Below, piece by piece: positions 41,442-53,380 of a stretch of 64,000 nucleotides of DNA. The notes beneath the pieces are model-generated. The model saw only the letters and a program-made list of their open reading frames with translations, did not search any database and was not told where the DNA came from. Position 1 is the stretch's first letter, and the number at the start of each line of letters is the position of its first letter. A program made the position numbers and the translations under genes. Source of the stretch: Chelydra serpentina (taxonomy: Eukaryota; Chordata; Testudines; Chelydridae); NCBI GenBank assembly GCA_037349315.1, contig JBAIAC010000051.1, positions 25,518,001-25,582,000 of the forward strand, in the 5' to 3' direction.

Positions 41442-41454
41442 CTCCCATGTGACA

Positions 41455-43032
41455 TACTGTCATTATTATGGCAGTTCAGTACTCTGGTAGAAAAGCTCAT
41501 ACAGGCATCTGTACATTTCCTGCCATAAACAGAAAACATCATTCTCATTTGGAACAGGTTGTACCCTGCACTGGTCACTAAGTGGCTTTTCCCATATAGA
41601 GGCAGGCTACTAATGCACCAGTGGCAGCATGATTTGCTTTAGCTACCTTTAAAAGGTCAGCAAGCCTGCAATTTAACTTGACATCTTGCAGTCTGTTTTT
41701 AGAACTTTATACCCAGATACAAACTACAAGAGGAATTTTGACATGCAGTTTGTATTTGTGTTGAAAAGATCTCTATTAGACAGACAAGTAGAAAGAGGAC
41801 AGCAAGTGACCATTGCACTTGGCGTTCATTTCCCTTGCCTTTCTCAAAACACAGTTCTGAACAGGCAAGCAAATAGAGTAACGGCTCAGTTTTGCTTTAA
41901 AGGAGGTGCAGCTAGAGTTATACAAGGTACTATTGGGAGTTAAAAGTAGGGGGTCCAAAACATTCTTCTACTAAAGCTGTAATGTATTGGGCCCTTACTC
42001 GAGAATATTGTGATATTTTCTCCTAGGAGTATTTCACCAAATGTAGAGCATCCAATGGGAGATGGGACATCCGCAGACAATGGTTTTGTTTAAAAGATCT
42101 GTGCACGTATAGTGCAAAAATGATATTAAGGCTTTTCAGAAAGAGATGTAAGGGTGGAGATGAACTAACGCTCATGCACTTTACTGGAGGGTGACACTTC
42201 TCAGCACAAAAGCCTCAAAAGGTCCCTGGTACAGCAGTGATTATGAGGTGTGAGGACTGGCAGCTGTAGACTGGGTGGAAAGGGGCTCCCTCTGTAAATA
42301 GCAGAGTTGGACTTGGAAGGTAGGCTTGGAAGGATTCAAATTTTATCAGTAAATGTTGTCAAACAGACTTCACCCGGCCACACACAAATGGACAAACATC
42401 TCCATTGATAACAATCAATTTACAGACAGGCCAAGAAAGAAAAATGGTCGTTGAGAGTTTAGTCAAAATCCAGAGATTTAGACTTTTGAATTAGGCTCAT
42501 TACAAATAGACTAGCAAACAAATAGTAAAAACCAAATTTAAGGATATTTGCTTTGTATATTTTGACATGTGAGGTTCACAACTTGTTTTAACAGTTGATG
42601 CAGCTTTAACTTTTTGAATCTCAGTATCCGTCATTAAACAATTGTCTCCCCACAATTTCCTGCAACTGTGACAATAAAAAATCTAAACAATTGATTAAAA
42701 ATAGATTATCCACCAAAAGTATATTTAAAACATTGAATTCTGCTCCTGTTCCTTAGTGATTAGAACAGGTTGGAGGGACAGCCCAAGGGAGAGGAGATAC
42801 CATGAGGCCACTCATTCTACAATTACATGAATCTAATGGCCATATACTCCCAAGAGTCCTGTCTGCTGTTCCAGATCAGGGTTGGGAACAGTAGGCAGAG
42901 GGGTTGTGTCACTGTCCAACACTCAGGGGGAAGAGAAATGATTCCACTGCTCCCCAGCCTTCATGTTATTCCCTGCCCAAAGCAGTTCACTCTGGCTTTG
43001 TGCAGCAGAGTTGGGAGGTGAATTTCACAATG
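41455..43032. other. Unique AT-rich sequence
   Basis: No gene or repeat recognised over 1.6 kb. 42330-42760 is notably AT-rich. A polypyrimidine-free tract; no RNA gene signature. Confidence 0.4.
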
Positions 43033-43297
43033 AGGCTTTATCTAGACTACACTTTAAAGGCGCGACTCTAGAAAGTGCCAGCTAACACCTTCTAATTAAC
43101 ATATGAAAATACAAGGAATATGGCCTAGCTGGTTGAATTAAAGCCTAGGGAGGTCCTTAGGATAAATTTGACAAATTTAACACATGTTAAAGTACATGCT
43201 GCCCTGTCTACACGAGCCTCTTAACAGATGGTCTAACCAACATGGTAGATAACCACTTCTAGCATCACACCTGTAAATCCCAGTCTAGAGCAGGCCT
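43033..43297. mobile_element. MITE, 'aggctttatctagac' ends
   Basis: Left 'aggctttatctagactacac', right 'cccagtctagagcaggcct': inverted termini. An internal 'gccctgtctacacgagcctc' echoes the end sequence. Non-coding; family assignment inferred from the TCTACAC-like words. Confidence 0.5.
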
Positions 43298-43333
43298 AAG
43301 GAAGAAACTTTCAAAAGCACCTGGAGTGACTCA

Positions 43334-44158
43334 GGCCTTGGCTACACTTGTGAGTTACAGCACAATAAAGCCTCCCAGAGCGCTGTACCTCACTCCCCGT
43401 CCACACTGGCAAGGCACGTACAGCGCTGTGTCTCATGGCTATAGCACTGCTGGTACTCCATCTCCCAGAGAGGAATAACAGCTGTTGCATATTGGCTGGG
43501 ACGTTGCAGCTCCAGTGCAGTCGGGGAGTACGCACTGACTGTCCTCCGGAAGCTCCCTTTGTTTTGAAACAGCACTTCCGGGTCTGGAGTTCAGAGCTCC
43601 GTTTCGGGGGCTGCTTATCAAAAAACCAAACACAGCTACTGTTTGCTTTGAATGAGTGAGAGGCAGACAGGGGGGGCTCTGTTTGAAGTGCTGACAGGAA
43701 ATGTTTGCTTGAAGAGAGAGGTGGCGGGGGGGAAGGGGAGGGGTTGGGGTCCATGTCAACGAGCGGCTGCTTATCTCGTCTATGAGAAAAAAAACAAACA
43801 GCTGCTTTTGCTTTCAGTGAGAGAGAGGCGGGGGAGGGAGTGAGTTGTGAACCTTAGGAGATAGCGAGCTGACAGTCAGTGGGTACCCCAAAAACCCACT
43901 CTCTCTCCCCCCACGCTCCCTGTCACACTCCACTCTACCCACCCCCCGCCCCATTTGAAAAGCACATTGCAGACACTTGAACGCTGGGATAGCTGCCCAT
44001 AATGCACCGCTCCCAATACAGCTGCAAGTGCTGCAAATGTGGCCACGACAGTGCGCTGGCAGATGTCAGTGTGGACAGACTGCAGCGCTTTCCCTACTCA
44101 GCTGTACAAAGGCTGGTTTTACTCACAGAGCTGTACAGCTGCAAGTGTAGCCATAGCC
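43334..44158. mobile_element. Non-autonomous Harbinger derivative (825 bp)
   Basis: Left end ggccttggctacacttgtga and right end gcaagtgtagccatagcc match the ends of the autonomous element at 36122-40224. About 150 bp at each side is clearly related: 'ggcacgtacagcgctgtgtc' and 'agaggaataacagctgttgc' on the left; 'tgcccataatgcaccgctcc' and 'tttccctactcagctgtaca' on the right. The middle (about 43500-43980) carries neither gene. Flanks tca / taa do not match perfectly. Open frames here (for example 43754-43311) are accidental. Confidence 0.85.
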
Positions 44159-44162
44159 TAAG

Positions 44163-44398
44163 GGTATGTCAACATTGCAGCATGTGTAGACACACTCAAG
44201 CTTCCTTTTGCTCTAGCTAGTTTGAATAACAATAGCAGTAAAGCCCTGGGAGCTTGGGCAACAGCACGGGCTGTAAAAGCACAAAGGGACCCTGGGCACA
44301 TACTCCAATGCTAGCCTGTGCTGCTGCCCATGCTGCCGTGGTTTCACTGCTATCGTGTCCTGCTGTAGTCACACCTCTCTTTGCAGTGTAGACATACC
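44163..44398. mobile_element. MITE, 'gggtatgtc' ends
   Basis: Left 'gggtatgtcaacattgcagc', right 'tttgcagtgtagacatacct' are inverted copies. The same termini bound 46408-46640. It directly abuts the Harbinger derivative. Interior contains 'tgctctagctagtttgaata', shared with the second copy as 'ctagctagattaaatag'. Confidence 0.7.
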
Positions 44399-44454
44399 TC
44401 TCGGAGAGGGAGACTCATTTTCAAAAGGGAAGTCCCACTTACTTCCAGTGAGAT

Positions 44455-44705
44455 TTAGACTTCTAGGGGCCAGAGTTTGTAAAAATATTTAGGTAGCTAA
44501 AGATGCAGAGAGGTGCCTAGGTGGTTTTTAAAATCCCACTAGGTGCCGAACTCCCATTAGTTGCAATGGAAGTTAGGGGCTTTTGAAAATCTCAGTAGAC
44601 GTGTATTTTTAGGCGCCTAAAAAGTCAGGGCCCTTGGGGCCCAAGTCTGTTTGGAAAATGGGACTTTGCCTCCTAAGTAGCTTAGTAGCTGCTTTTGGAA
44701 AATAT
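44455..44705. repeat. Ancient dispersed repeat
   Basis: Phrases 'gcctaggtggtttttaaaat', 'ccattagttgcaatggaagt', 'ttttaggcgcctaaaaagtc' belong to an old amniote repeat type with a 'taggcgcct' palindrome. No coding capacity; exact limits unsure. Confidence 0.45.
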
Positions 44706-45685
44706 ACCCGAACTGTGTATTTAATCCCCCCTGAAATCATAAATCGTGACGCTCACCATCCAATTGTATTAAATGGGGAGTGCAGGAGGCATCGGCTAAA
44801 CTAGCTGGAGCAGAAACAAAGCCTAGAAAGTAGCTGCAGCTATCACTCTTTTAACTTACAGTTTGGAAAAGCTAGTGACAGCTGTTGCCACACAGCACTC
44901 CTCTCCCTCCCACGTACTCGCACAGCACCTGATGTCAAGCAAAGGGCACCTCTTCCACAGCAGCCGAATCAATTTCTTTGCTGATATTAAATATTGTTAG
45001 ATGCATTTCATTGAAGCTGCTTGGGGCCATGTTCATGCCCTGTGCCTCCCTTGGTTCTCACTATTAGCTAGTCTTGTTGGAATGTCTCCTGGCCCCTCTT
45101 TGCAAACAAATATATGCCGCCTGCCCTCTGCATGCCTGGAGGAGGGGCAAAGAATCTGTTTCCCCAAAAGCTGAATTGATTAAGGTGCTCTACTGCTACT
45201 AACAGTGTTGGGGAGTAATATCAGGCTGCGTTGTTTGGGAGCGCCCACACTGTTTGGCAACCAATGAAAACAGTTTCCAGACAGATTGAAAGGAAAACCT
45301 AGTTCCAGCTCTACTTTAAAAAAGCCTCAGATAAGGGTCCAGACTTGTGGCTGCAGTTACATAACTGCGTGTGTCTATCTCTGTCCCACTAGGCGCTGGT
45401 TTCACAGGAACAGAGTGCATTGTGGAACTGTCCCTTTGGGGGAGCTCAGTCTTGTCACATCTTGTCCCCTTGGTGTCTCCGAAGGAAACTTCTTCAAGAT
45501 GGCCACTGATAGTCACATGACCACATCAGGTTTCAGGGGTCTCTTAATAAAATGGATGCTGATTCGGCTCTGACATTGGCGTTCCACAAACATAAAATTA
45601 TGTCTGAAGTGGAGTTAACTCCAGTATAACTGAGAATGGTGCCCATGTTATCTTTCATTAACCTTGTGTAGGTTGACTTGTCGCT
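44706..45685. other. Unique non-coding sequence
   Basis: No gene. About 45590-45645 ('gagttaactccagtataact') is a scrap of the old 'acaccagtgtaactgagagcagaat' repeat. Confidence 0.4.
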
Positions 45686-46087
45686 AAGGCACCTATGAAG
45701 GAAGATTGAAAAAAATGGGTTTGTTTAGTCTGGAGAAGAGAAGACTGAGAGGGGACATGATAATAGTTTTCAAGTACATAAAAGGTTGTTACTTGTTCTT
45801 CTTAACCTCTGAGGATAGGACAAGAAGCAATGGGCTTAAATTGCAGCAAGGGAGGTTTAGGTTGGACATTAGAAAAAACTTCCTAACTGTCAGGGTGGTT
45901 AAGCACTGGAATAAATTGCCTAGGGAAGTTGTGGAATGTCCATCACTGGAGATTTTAAAGATTTTAAAGAGCAGGTTAGACAAACACCTGTCAGGGATGG
46001 TCTAGATAATACTTAGTCCTGCTGTGAGTCCTGTGGGAATGGGCTTTATGACCTCTAGAAGTCCCGTTCAGTCCTATGATTCTATGT
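45686..46087 (+). mobile_element. CR1 LINE 3' end
   Basis: The plus-strand frame 45706-46005 encodes [60 protein letters not shown] and ends KSRLDKHLSGMV: the ORF2 C-terminus of a second CR1 subfamily (same as 62521-63572). The frame is open for 99 codons. Tail 'tcctatgattctatg'. Contains a short duplication 'attttaaag attttaaag' inside the coding part. Confidence 0.9.
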
Positions 46088-46407
46088 TTGTCTGTGACTT
46101 CTATCATAAAACACCAGGTTTTGGGGTGAGGATAGAAGGGTGTTAATAAAACATGACTTCTGGCCCCCCAGCCAGTTCACTTCTCAGCACGAGTCTGCCA
46201 GGAAGCCTGGCTAGTGTAATGAAATTGAGGCGGGGGAAGTTAACATTATTTAAAACTATTTCAAACAGCATCTTTAAATATTTCCTTTTCTGTAAAAGGA
46301 AAGGATGTTTGGCTCAAAATATCTCGGGATGTTTGCATTTTACTCTATGCAGTGGAGAATTTTTGCCTCCCCTCTCCCCCATGCCAGACAACCAGCCCTC
46401 CTCATCA

Positions 46408-46640
46408 CTGGGTAAGCCTACACTGCAGCTGGAGGTGGCAATGCAGCACTCATAGGCATACCTGAGCTAGGTTCAGTTCTTGTGCTAGCTAGATTAAATA
46501 GTAGCGAAGCTGCAGCAATGCAGGCTGTACACGGCCAACGCTGCACTGCTATTGGTACTTGTGCTAACTAGAGTAAAGCTAACTCAGGTATGTCTACACA
46601 TGCTACAGTCACAGATCTGATTGCAATGTAGACATACCCA
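46408..46640. mobile_element. MITE, 'gggtatgtctacac' ends
   Basis: Left 'gggtaagcctacactgcagc', right 'tgcaatgtagacataccc' are inverted; a further 'aggtatgtctacacatgcta' lies inside near 46587. Second copy of the 44163 family. Confidence 0.65.
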
Positions 46641-47184
46641 CTGTTACCTGTGCCTCACCCTCACCGAAACATGGCCTGCTTCTCTTCAGTATGCCTAAGC
46701 CCCTCCTTAGGCTGCAATGACTGTCACCTGATTTAGTTTTTACTTGTTTCCACAAACTCTTGGATTAAAGAGGAAGACGATGCAGTAACCACAGGCTATG
46801 CACTATGAGTAACGTATATTTCTATCTTGCACTGGTCTCCCAGCAAGTACTAGTTTGGTGCCCAGCAAGCCTAGGGAGTTCTTAATGCCCTGAAACAGCT
46901 AGTCTAGACTTTGCTTTGGAATATAGAGTAAAACCTGCCAAGAGCAACCACTCATGGGAGTTAGCAAAAGTGGTCACTTGTAAGAGGTGATCTCTCTTCA
47001 AAGGTTTGCACACCACAGAAGAGTCGTGTTCTGTGGCCTCTGCAAGTAGTTGCTTATGACAGGTGGTCTCTAAGGCAGGTTTTATTGTACTAACATGGAT
47101 TACAATCGGTCAGACACAAAAATAAGTCAGATGAGTACTCAGGTTCAAGAAGCCTGGACAACTGGAAGAGTGAATTCTATGCCT
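46641..47184. other. Unique non-coding sequence
   Basis: Nothing recognised. Confidence 0.35.
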
Positions 47185-47345
47185 GGCTCAGGGCAAGGCA
47201 TGTCATTGCCCTGACTCCGTTTCCCCATCTGTCACATGGGAATACCACCTGCCTCAGTAGGGTTTTGAGGCGTAATTTATGCTTAAAAAGTACTTTGAGG
47301 TCCCCAAACAAACAGCTATGCAAAGTATTATCACGATAAGTATAT
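47185..47345 (+). mobile_element. MIR-like SINE relic
   Basis: 'gactccgtttccccatctgt', 'cacatgggaataccacctgc' and 'aaagtactttgaggtcccca' correspond to the downstream half of a MIR-type SINE, plus orientation. Confidence 0.6.
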
Positions 47346-47399
47346 AAAATGCAAATCAGCATAGTGCCCTTTTTTGTACTTAAAACAAGTAGACTAAAG

Positions 47400-47640
47400 A
47401 TGGTCTTAAGGCGTCGGATTGGGACTCAGGAGACTTCCTGTGTGACCCTGGGAAAGTCACAATCCCTCTGTGCTTCAGTTCTCCCATCCTAAACAGAGGG
47501 ATCCCTTTGTTTCCTTTGTCTATTTAGATAGTCAATTCTTTTAGGGCAGGGACTGGCTTTTATGTGTATGTACAACGCCTAGCATGATTAGGGCCCAGAT
47601 CTTGATTACAGCCGCTAAGCACTACCATAATAGAAAAACA
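47400..47640 (+). mobile_element. MIR-like SINE with tail
   Basis: 'gattgggactcaggagactt', 'gtgtgaccctgggaaagtca', 'cttttagggcagggactggc', 'tagcatgattagggcccaga' and 'ctaagcactaccataat' follow the order of the same SINE type split at 35561-40250, here uninterrupted. Confidence 0.7.
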
Positions 47641-50500
47641 AACTAAAGACCTGCAGAAAATGCAAAGAATAAAATAATTAATTAACAGCTAGATTTGCAA
47701 CCTTTGCTCTGGTGAGCGAGCACCTACTCACACAAGAAGTCAGTAGGAATACTTGTGTGTGTAAATGCTCATCAACATGAGTGTGTGTATTGCACAACCT
47801 AGCCCTAAATGTATACCCCCAGCCTTGAAATACTGGATTTTAATTTTGTATTGTATCCTGACACACTGATTCCAGCTGTCAAGCTTAATGAAAGCAATTG
47901 AAGCTAAAAGTGTCATTTAAGTCCTTTCCCCTGTTTAGAACAGGTTCCATTACATTTTTAAAAGGCCAGAAGCATAGGTAAACTGAAGGTAAAACATTAA
48001 CAAACTCAATTGGATATGGAGAAGCAGAAAAGGCAAACTGAGATGTTGCTCCACCAGGATTCAAATAAATGTGTTCTTAGAACACGGAAGAAAAGAAGGT
48101 TCTTTGTGCACACAGCCATAAAATAGAAATTAAGCAGTATGGGAGGCCAACAGGAAGAAAGCAAGTTAACAAGGGGATATTTCTGTCCATACATATTGGT
48201 TTCAACTAGATACGTTATTTCCCACATGCTGCTAATGCAGTTTAATTGGGAGGGGAGTCATGCAGCACGGCAGTTGCTTAGCAAACTGTCATTTTTTCTC
48301 CCCACTAGCTCCCAATTTCCTCTGCCGAGTTGGATTCACTGCATCGTTGTGGGTTTTATTCTGTGGAGCTATATCCTTCTCCACCCCCACCCCTACCCCC
48401 ATCGTTTTATTACCACTTACTGGACCGGGTACCAATAAGCCTTCAGCAACCTATTATCATTGGGCAGTAAACAGCCGGCTACTCTTCCCTGAGTATTGAG
48501 ATGAGACATTATATTACCGGCATCCTGGGACCTACAGCTTGTCTTGTTTGTGGCATGCAGGAATCTGCTGGGTTATATTTCACTGCCCATTAGCTGAAGT
48601 ATTGCTAGGGGAGTGCAGTAGCAACTGCTGAGTGCTCTTCAGCTATAGCAATGCTGGGTTGCTTCCTATGCCATTTATGCTGGGATTAACTGTAAATTAT
48701 GGCTCTCTCTCACACGCACACTAGCTTTTACCTTTGGGGTGAGGAGATACAGGATTAGATAACCCCATGCATGGGGGAAGAAGCGTGCTACAGCCACCCT
48801 CAGTTCATGGGGAGACGCACTTAAGAAAGGTAATGTGAAAACGTAATCCATACAATACCCAGGCTCCATCAGCCTTCTGCCTCTCTTCTCCATGTTCCCA
48901 GTTGGGTACATTTTTGTGTCTGTGAAATGCACACATTGATCCAGGAATGTAAACGCCCCAGGATAGCGTTGAGATAAGCACAAAAATCTCGCTCGGGTTG
49001 GTGTCAATAATCCAGCTAGCGTTTAATTTCCTGCATGCAATTTTGTGCTTCCACATATACATGGGGATGAGGCTGTTTTGCATTAAACTTGTGTTCTGCC
49101 GGTTTTGCATTAAACTTGTGTTCTGCCAGATACAGGAGCGAACTCAGCCAGGCAGCGGAGCTCCTGGTCTGGTGGCTGAAGATGCCGAGTGAGTACATTG
49201 CAATAGTTAAGCCTCAACCCACCAGTTGCATGGTAGGTGGCAGGGTGGGAGCCGCTCTCTGCAGTGCCCCCTAGGAGCTATGCTGAATTGGCTTTGTCTG
49301 CAAAGCCTCTGGCTGAAACTCAGTAGGGGTGTCACTAGACCTCCAACACAATGGAAGCATATGGTTCCACTGTTTGAGAGGCGTTATATAGCAGAGCAAG
49401 AAACAGAGAGGTGGCCAGTAACATTCCCATCTCTTGTCTCTTGGCCCTGCCCCATGGTGGCAGCAGCATGATATGCCTGCCCGCACACACGTCACGGAGA
49501 ATGTGTGTGCGTGAGAATAGGAGAGAAGGGACCTAGCTGATAAATGGGTGGAGGCAGAGGGACCTGGTGGGGATACAGAAGGACCAGGAAAGGAATGGAG
49601 TTGGGGGGGGGGCAGAAATATAGGGAAAAAGAGGACTGGGAAGAGGAAGGAAAGAAGGCTGGGGGGGATATATGTGTAAGTACAGAGATGTGCAAAGAGA
49701 CAATGCTGGAGAAAACAGATGGGGCCAGAGAAACGGGGGAGGGTAACACTAGAGGTGGAGGGGGACACACTGAACTTGGAACAACTCCCTCACATCATTC
49801 AGTCACTCATATCAAGCAGAAATCCCCCTCAGGGAGCTCCCCAGAATTTGGCAGCTGTGAGCAGGGCAAGTGTTGGTTAGAAGCTAGTTCAGATCCTCTC
49901 ATGGCCGCTGGGTAGCTTGGATGACTCCACAGGTCTTTTCTCTAGCCCCAGTTTCTAGCTGTCTGGTTTTCAGAGAGGAAACATTCCAGCTGCACTGGGC
50001 ATGGTTGTGTGTGTGTGTGTGGGGGGGTGGGTAACAGCCTCATGCACAGGGATGAAGGGAATGAAGAGGGGACTGGCCTGTTATGACAAGAATCACCTCT
50101 TCAAAATGCCCTTCCAGCCAGACACTCTCCACAGTGCAGCCACCTCTGATTTCCCTCATCTGACAGTTCTCACCACCAGGCTGGTACCTCCTAGGGCACC
50201 ATCTGCTGATGTGGAACATCTGACCCACATCCTCACCCTGTCTGCCTTCTCCGCACAAGCCCCTTTTAGCTGTAATACCAGGCCTGTGCTTAATTCTAAG
50301 GAAGGGTAGATACCCAATGATGGCTTTGACGTCATTTGTATCCTGATATCTTTTATGCTATTGGATTCTTTAAAACATGTATGTTCCGAGCATTGCTCTG
50401 CATATAACAAAACAGCAGCTGATAAGTAGCTGCACTCTGCCTGTGCCCTATTCCAGCACCGCCTGGTAGTCGGCCCCTATTGATCATTTTCTAATTAAGC
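47641..50500. other. Unique non-coding sequence
   Basis: No host exon recognised. A direct repeat of 'cttgtgttctgccgg(t)tttgcattaaa' units occurs at 49075-49125. The plus strand is purine-rich at 49530-49760, which creates long but meaningless frames on both strands. A (GT)n run followed by G7 lies at 50007-50031. Confidence 0.45.
50007..50031 (+). repeat. (GT)n microsatellite with G-run
   Basis: 'tgtgtgtgtgtgtgtg' followed by seven G. Simple repeat. Confidence 0.85.
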
Positions 50501-50529
50501 ACTAAAATGCCTGACACTCCACCCATAAG

Positions 50530-51340
50530 GTCAGTGGAAGACTATCCTTTGGACTGAATCTTTGCTGGCTCGTTGCCAGCGTTTCGAGTGCACCGATGGA
50601 CAGCACTAAGGATTTATACACTTCATCTTCTGTCATTTTCTACCCTGGAGGAAGCAAGCTTCTAAATTGAATTATCACAAAGAAATCAATTGCAGATCAA
50701 ACCTCTGTGAAATTATAATTGCTTTAATGATCTGGAGGCTGGAGTAAAGACAGGGCCAAGACCAGGCGTTGTACACTTACTGTTCAATTCATAAAGCTCC
50801 TATTGGGATCAGTCTTTGTTCACGGGGAGTATTAGCGATTTCTAATTATGTGTTAATTTAATCTTCTATTAATTTTCAATTATTGTTATTTTACGGACGC
50901 TTCCTTTTTCCTAATGTGACTGCAGCGTCGGATACTGAATTCCAAACAGCTCTGCGGCTAGCCGACAAGCAGGCATCTCAGGCACGGTTTTATTTAAGCT
51001 TAAATATCTAATTTTGATGAAGACATTCCAGCTGAAAAATACAAAATAAGAAAGGAGAGACACATGAGCCTTTCTGACTCATCCAAAGTGTTATCAGCTG
51101 CCGGTTTAGCCTAAAGGCTTAAACCACTTAGGTATAGCATGTTTGTGGAGACGCTCATTAGAATTGACATTTTGACAACTATGGAGAGAAGAAAACCCCT
51201 CAAACTCACATCATCTTGAGTAATTTAAAAATAATCACCACCGGCCGAACAAAGGCAAACGAGGAGAAATGAAATCGCACTAACCTCTTTCCTCCCTGAA
51301 AATATTAGTTAATATCTAAAAATCAGGCTATCTTCCTCGA
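50530..51340. other. Possible conserved non-coding element
   Basis: A long repeat-free, AT-rich block with many TAAT/ATTA words ('taattatgtgttaatttaat', 'ttgaattatcacaaagaaat', 'aaatattagttaatatcta') and no open frame of note. The texture resembles developmental enhancers, but only alignment could show conservation. Confidence 0.3.
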
Positions 51341-51739
51341 TTAATTGTATCTGCCCCAAAACCTCAGGCTTTCCTGCATTATGCATTAGGATGAACAGAA
51401 CTGCCATGGCTGTGACCAAAGTTGGCCTGCTGGATGGAATACAGGAGGTTGTGCAAACGTGTGTGGATTTAATTCTTGAATTTTACATGCCAGGAATCCT
51501 GCTCCTTGGGAAGCAGGCGGCTCTAATGCAAAATTGTCTTTACTGTGGAAAGATGGCATGGCGATAAAACGCACCTGGAATCATATGAGTCCAACAGAGG
51601 TGGAGCAAGACACATTTCAAAGCCTGTTTGTTTTGGTGCCAGTCATCCCATCTTACTGGCTCCTTTGGGCAAAGGGGCTGGAGCAGAGTCACAGATCTGG
51701 CCTAAAATGGTCCTGATCCAAACCCCAAGTGTGGGCGGT

Positions 51740-52145
51740 GGGTATAAGAGGTCAGGGAGGCTAAGCCTCCCCAAACAGGATGTGGCGCACCTCCCTCTGG
51801 ACGCCTTTGGAGCGCTGCCACTGAAAGTGCACTTGGGCCATGGCCCCGGCCCCCGCCCGCACTCTGCCTTGTGGCCCTGCCCACGCTGCTCATCTTCCCA
51901 TCCTCGCTCTCTCTCTTCCCCCCAAGATCCCGCCCTCACTCTCTCTCTTCCCCCAAGGACCCCTGCCCCCGCCTGCTGCTCACGAGGCAGCGGGCAAGGG
52001 ATCTCGGGGGAGGGGAATGAGCGGGAGCGGGGTCTGGGGTAGAGTGAGGATGGAGCATAGGCAGGGCCTTGGGGGAGGAGGCTGAGTGGGGGCAGGCCTT
52101 GGGGCGGAGCAGGGCCATGGTCCAGGCACAGTTAATAGAGAGACT
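51740..52145. mobile_element. Probable hAT-like GC-rich element
   Basis: The left part 'cagggaggctaagcctcccc' is a short palindrome, followed by C-rich then G-rich sequence up to about 'ggggcggagcagggccatgg'. The 'ggaggctaagcctcc' start resembles the end of the GC-rich unit at 59905-60260 ('ttaggggaggcttatcctg'). Limits and target duplication not established. Confidence 0.4.
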
Positions 52146-52193
52146 CCCCCTGACTTTACTGTGCTTTGGATCAGCCCCTGTGTTGTCATTATT

Positions 52194-52518
52194 ACAGGGA
52201 CTGGGAGTGGCTGGCTCACTACAAAAGCAGTTTTCCCTCTCTTGGTATTGACACCTCCTCATCAATTCTTGGAAGTGGACCACATCCACCCTGACTGAAT
52301 TGGTCCTGTCAACACTGGTTCTCCACTTGTACGGTAACTCCCTTCTCTCCATGTGTCAGTATATTTATGCCTGCATCTGTAATTTTCACTCCATGCATCT
52401 GAAGAAGTGGGGTTTTTACCCACAAAAGCTTATGCCCAAATAAATGTTAGTCTTTAAGGTGCCACCAGACTCCTCGTTGTTTTTGTGAATACAGACTGAC
52501 ACCGCTACCCCTCTGATA
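52194..52518 (+). mobile_element. Penelope-like element 3' end
   Basis: 'actgggagtggctggctcac', 'catgcatctgaagaagtggg', 'aaagcttatgcccaaataaa' and 'aaggtgccaccagactcctc' match the tail of the copy at 22180-22743, continuing to 'cgctacccctctgat'. Only 3' UTR survives. Confidence 0.8.
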
Positions 52519-52679
52519 CTTGACACAATGTTCTTTGTCCACCTTCAGGAAATCACCTTTCGTATGAATAAATAAATAGGGCGAGCAAGCTCGTTTGTGA
52601 GGAGCCTTTGATTTAATCTTTGCCAAGCCGGGAACCAAATGCAAATGGTTTGTGAAATGTAATTAAGTTTTGCAGCTTA

Positions 52680-52812
52680 TGATTTTCTCCCCTTTAGGAG
52701 GTTATTGGGCTTGTTGCAGAAATCGCTTGGTGAAATTCTCCAGCCTGTGTTATACAGGAGGTCAGACTAGATAATCATAATGGTCCCTCCTGGCCTTAAA
52801 AATTGATGAAGT
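52680..52812 (+). mobile_element. CR1-type 3' UTR
   Basis: 'ggtgaaattctccagcctgt', 'caggaggtcagactagataa' and 'gtccctcctggccttaaaaa' form the 3' end of another CR1 subfamily common in turtles and birds. Confidence 0.7.
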
Positions 52813-53024
52813 TTCACCAATGCAGCATTACAGAGTGAGTTTCTTTATCCACCCTTTGAAAAAACCCCAGGATCACTGGCAGACTCCCTAATATGCTTAA
52901 AAGTTTGCCAACAATTTGCAAAGCGACATAGCAGAAAAGTGAACGAGCCAAGATTTTCAGTAGTGACTGGTGTTTGCGTTAGGGTACCTAGGAGACCTTG
53001 ACTCAAATTCAGCTGATGTTTTTC

Positions 53025-53155
53025 ACTAAGGTCACCATTTCATCCGCATTATGGACCGAGGCATAAGGAGGCCAACGGCCCCGCCAACGGTCAGACAGTG
53101 AGTCCTGCCCTCCAATTATTTTCTCTATCCACTAGGCCACACAAGCTCACTGTAA
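53025..53155 (-). mobile_element. MIR-like SINE relic
   Basis: 'ggaccgaggcataaggaggc' and 'tctatccactaggccacaca' read as a reverse-complemented MIR-type SINE; strongly diverged. Confidence 0.45.
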
Positions 53156-53380
53156 CTATATAGTGAAACTTGAACCAGGTTGCTTATGTCACACTCCACC
53201 CTGGTTGTTTGCTGATCAGCTGATATATTGATCCCACGCTGTCCACCTAACCCAAAGCTCACTGAAGGCAGTGGAAAGGCACCCGTCGACTTCAATATGC
53301 CCTGGACAAGGGCTACAGTGCTAACGTCATTATCTTTGTGAACAGGCTGGTTCCCGGACAGTCAGTCACTCAGTTCTCAC

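Larger units (their letters stand above)
40251..41454 (+). mobile_element. Possible solo LTR carrying two nested MITEs
   Basis: Starts tgtaacagggtggcttgccc and may end ...cccatgtgaca, with AATAAA (in 'taataaaaaggg') just before the end, as in an LTR. It interrupts the tail of the MIR-like SINE. Two hAT MITEs are nested within it (40654-40804 and 41319-41441). I could not find a perfect 5-bp duplication, so the outer limits are uncertain. Confidence 0.45.

Noticed and set aside
49271..49768. 165-codon minus frame
   Set aside because: Arises from a purine-rich strand; Ser/Pro/Phe-rich with no domain.
51545..52352. Frames of 138-165 codons on both strands
   Set aside because: They coincide with a GC-rich repeat-like unit and the Penelope 3' UTR.
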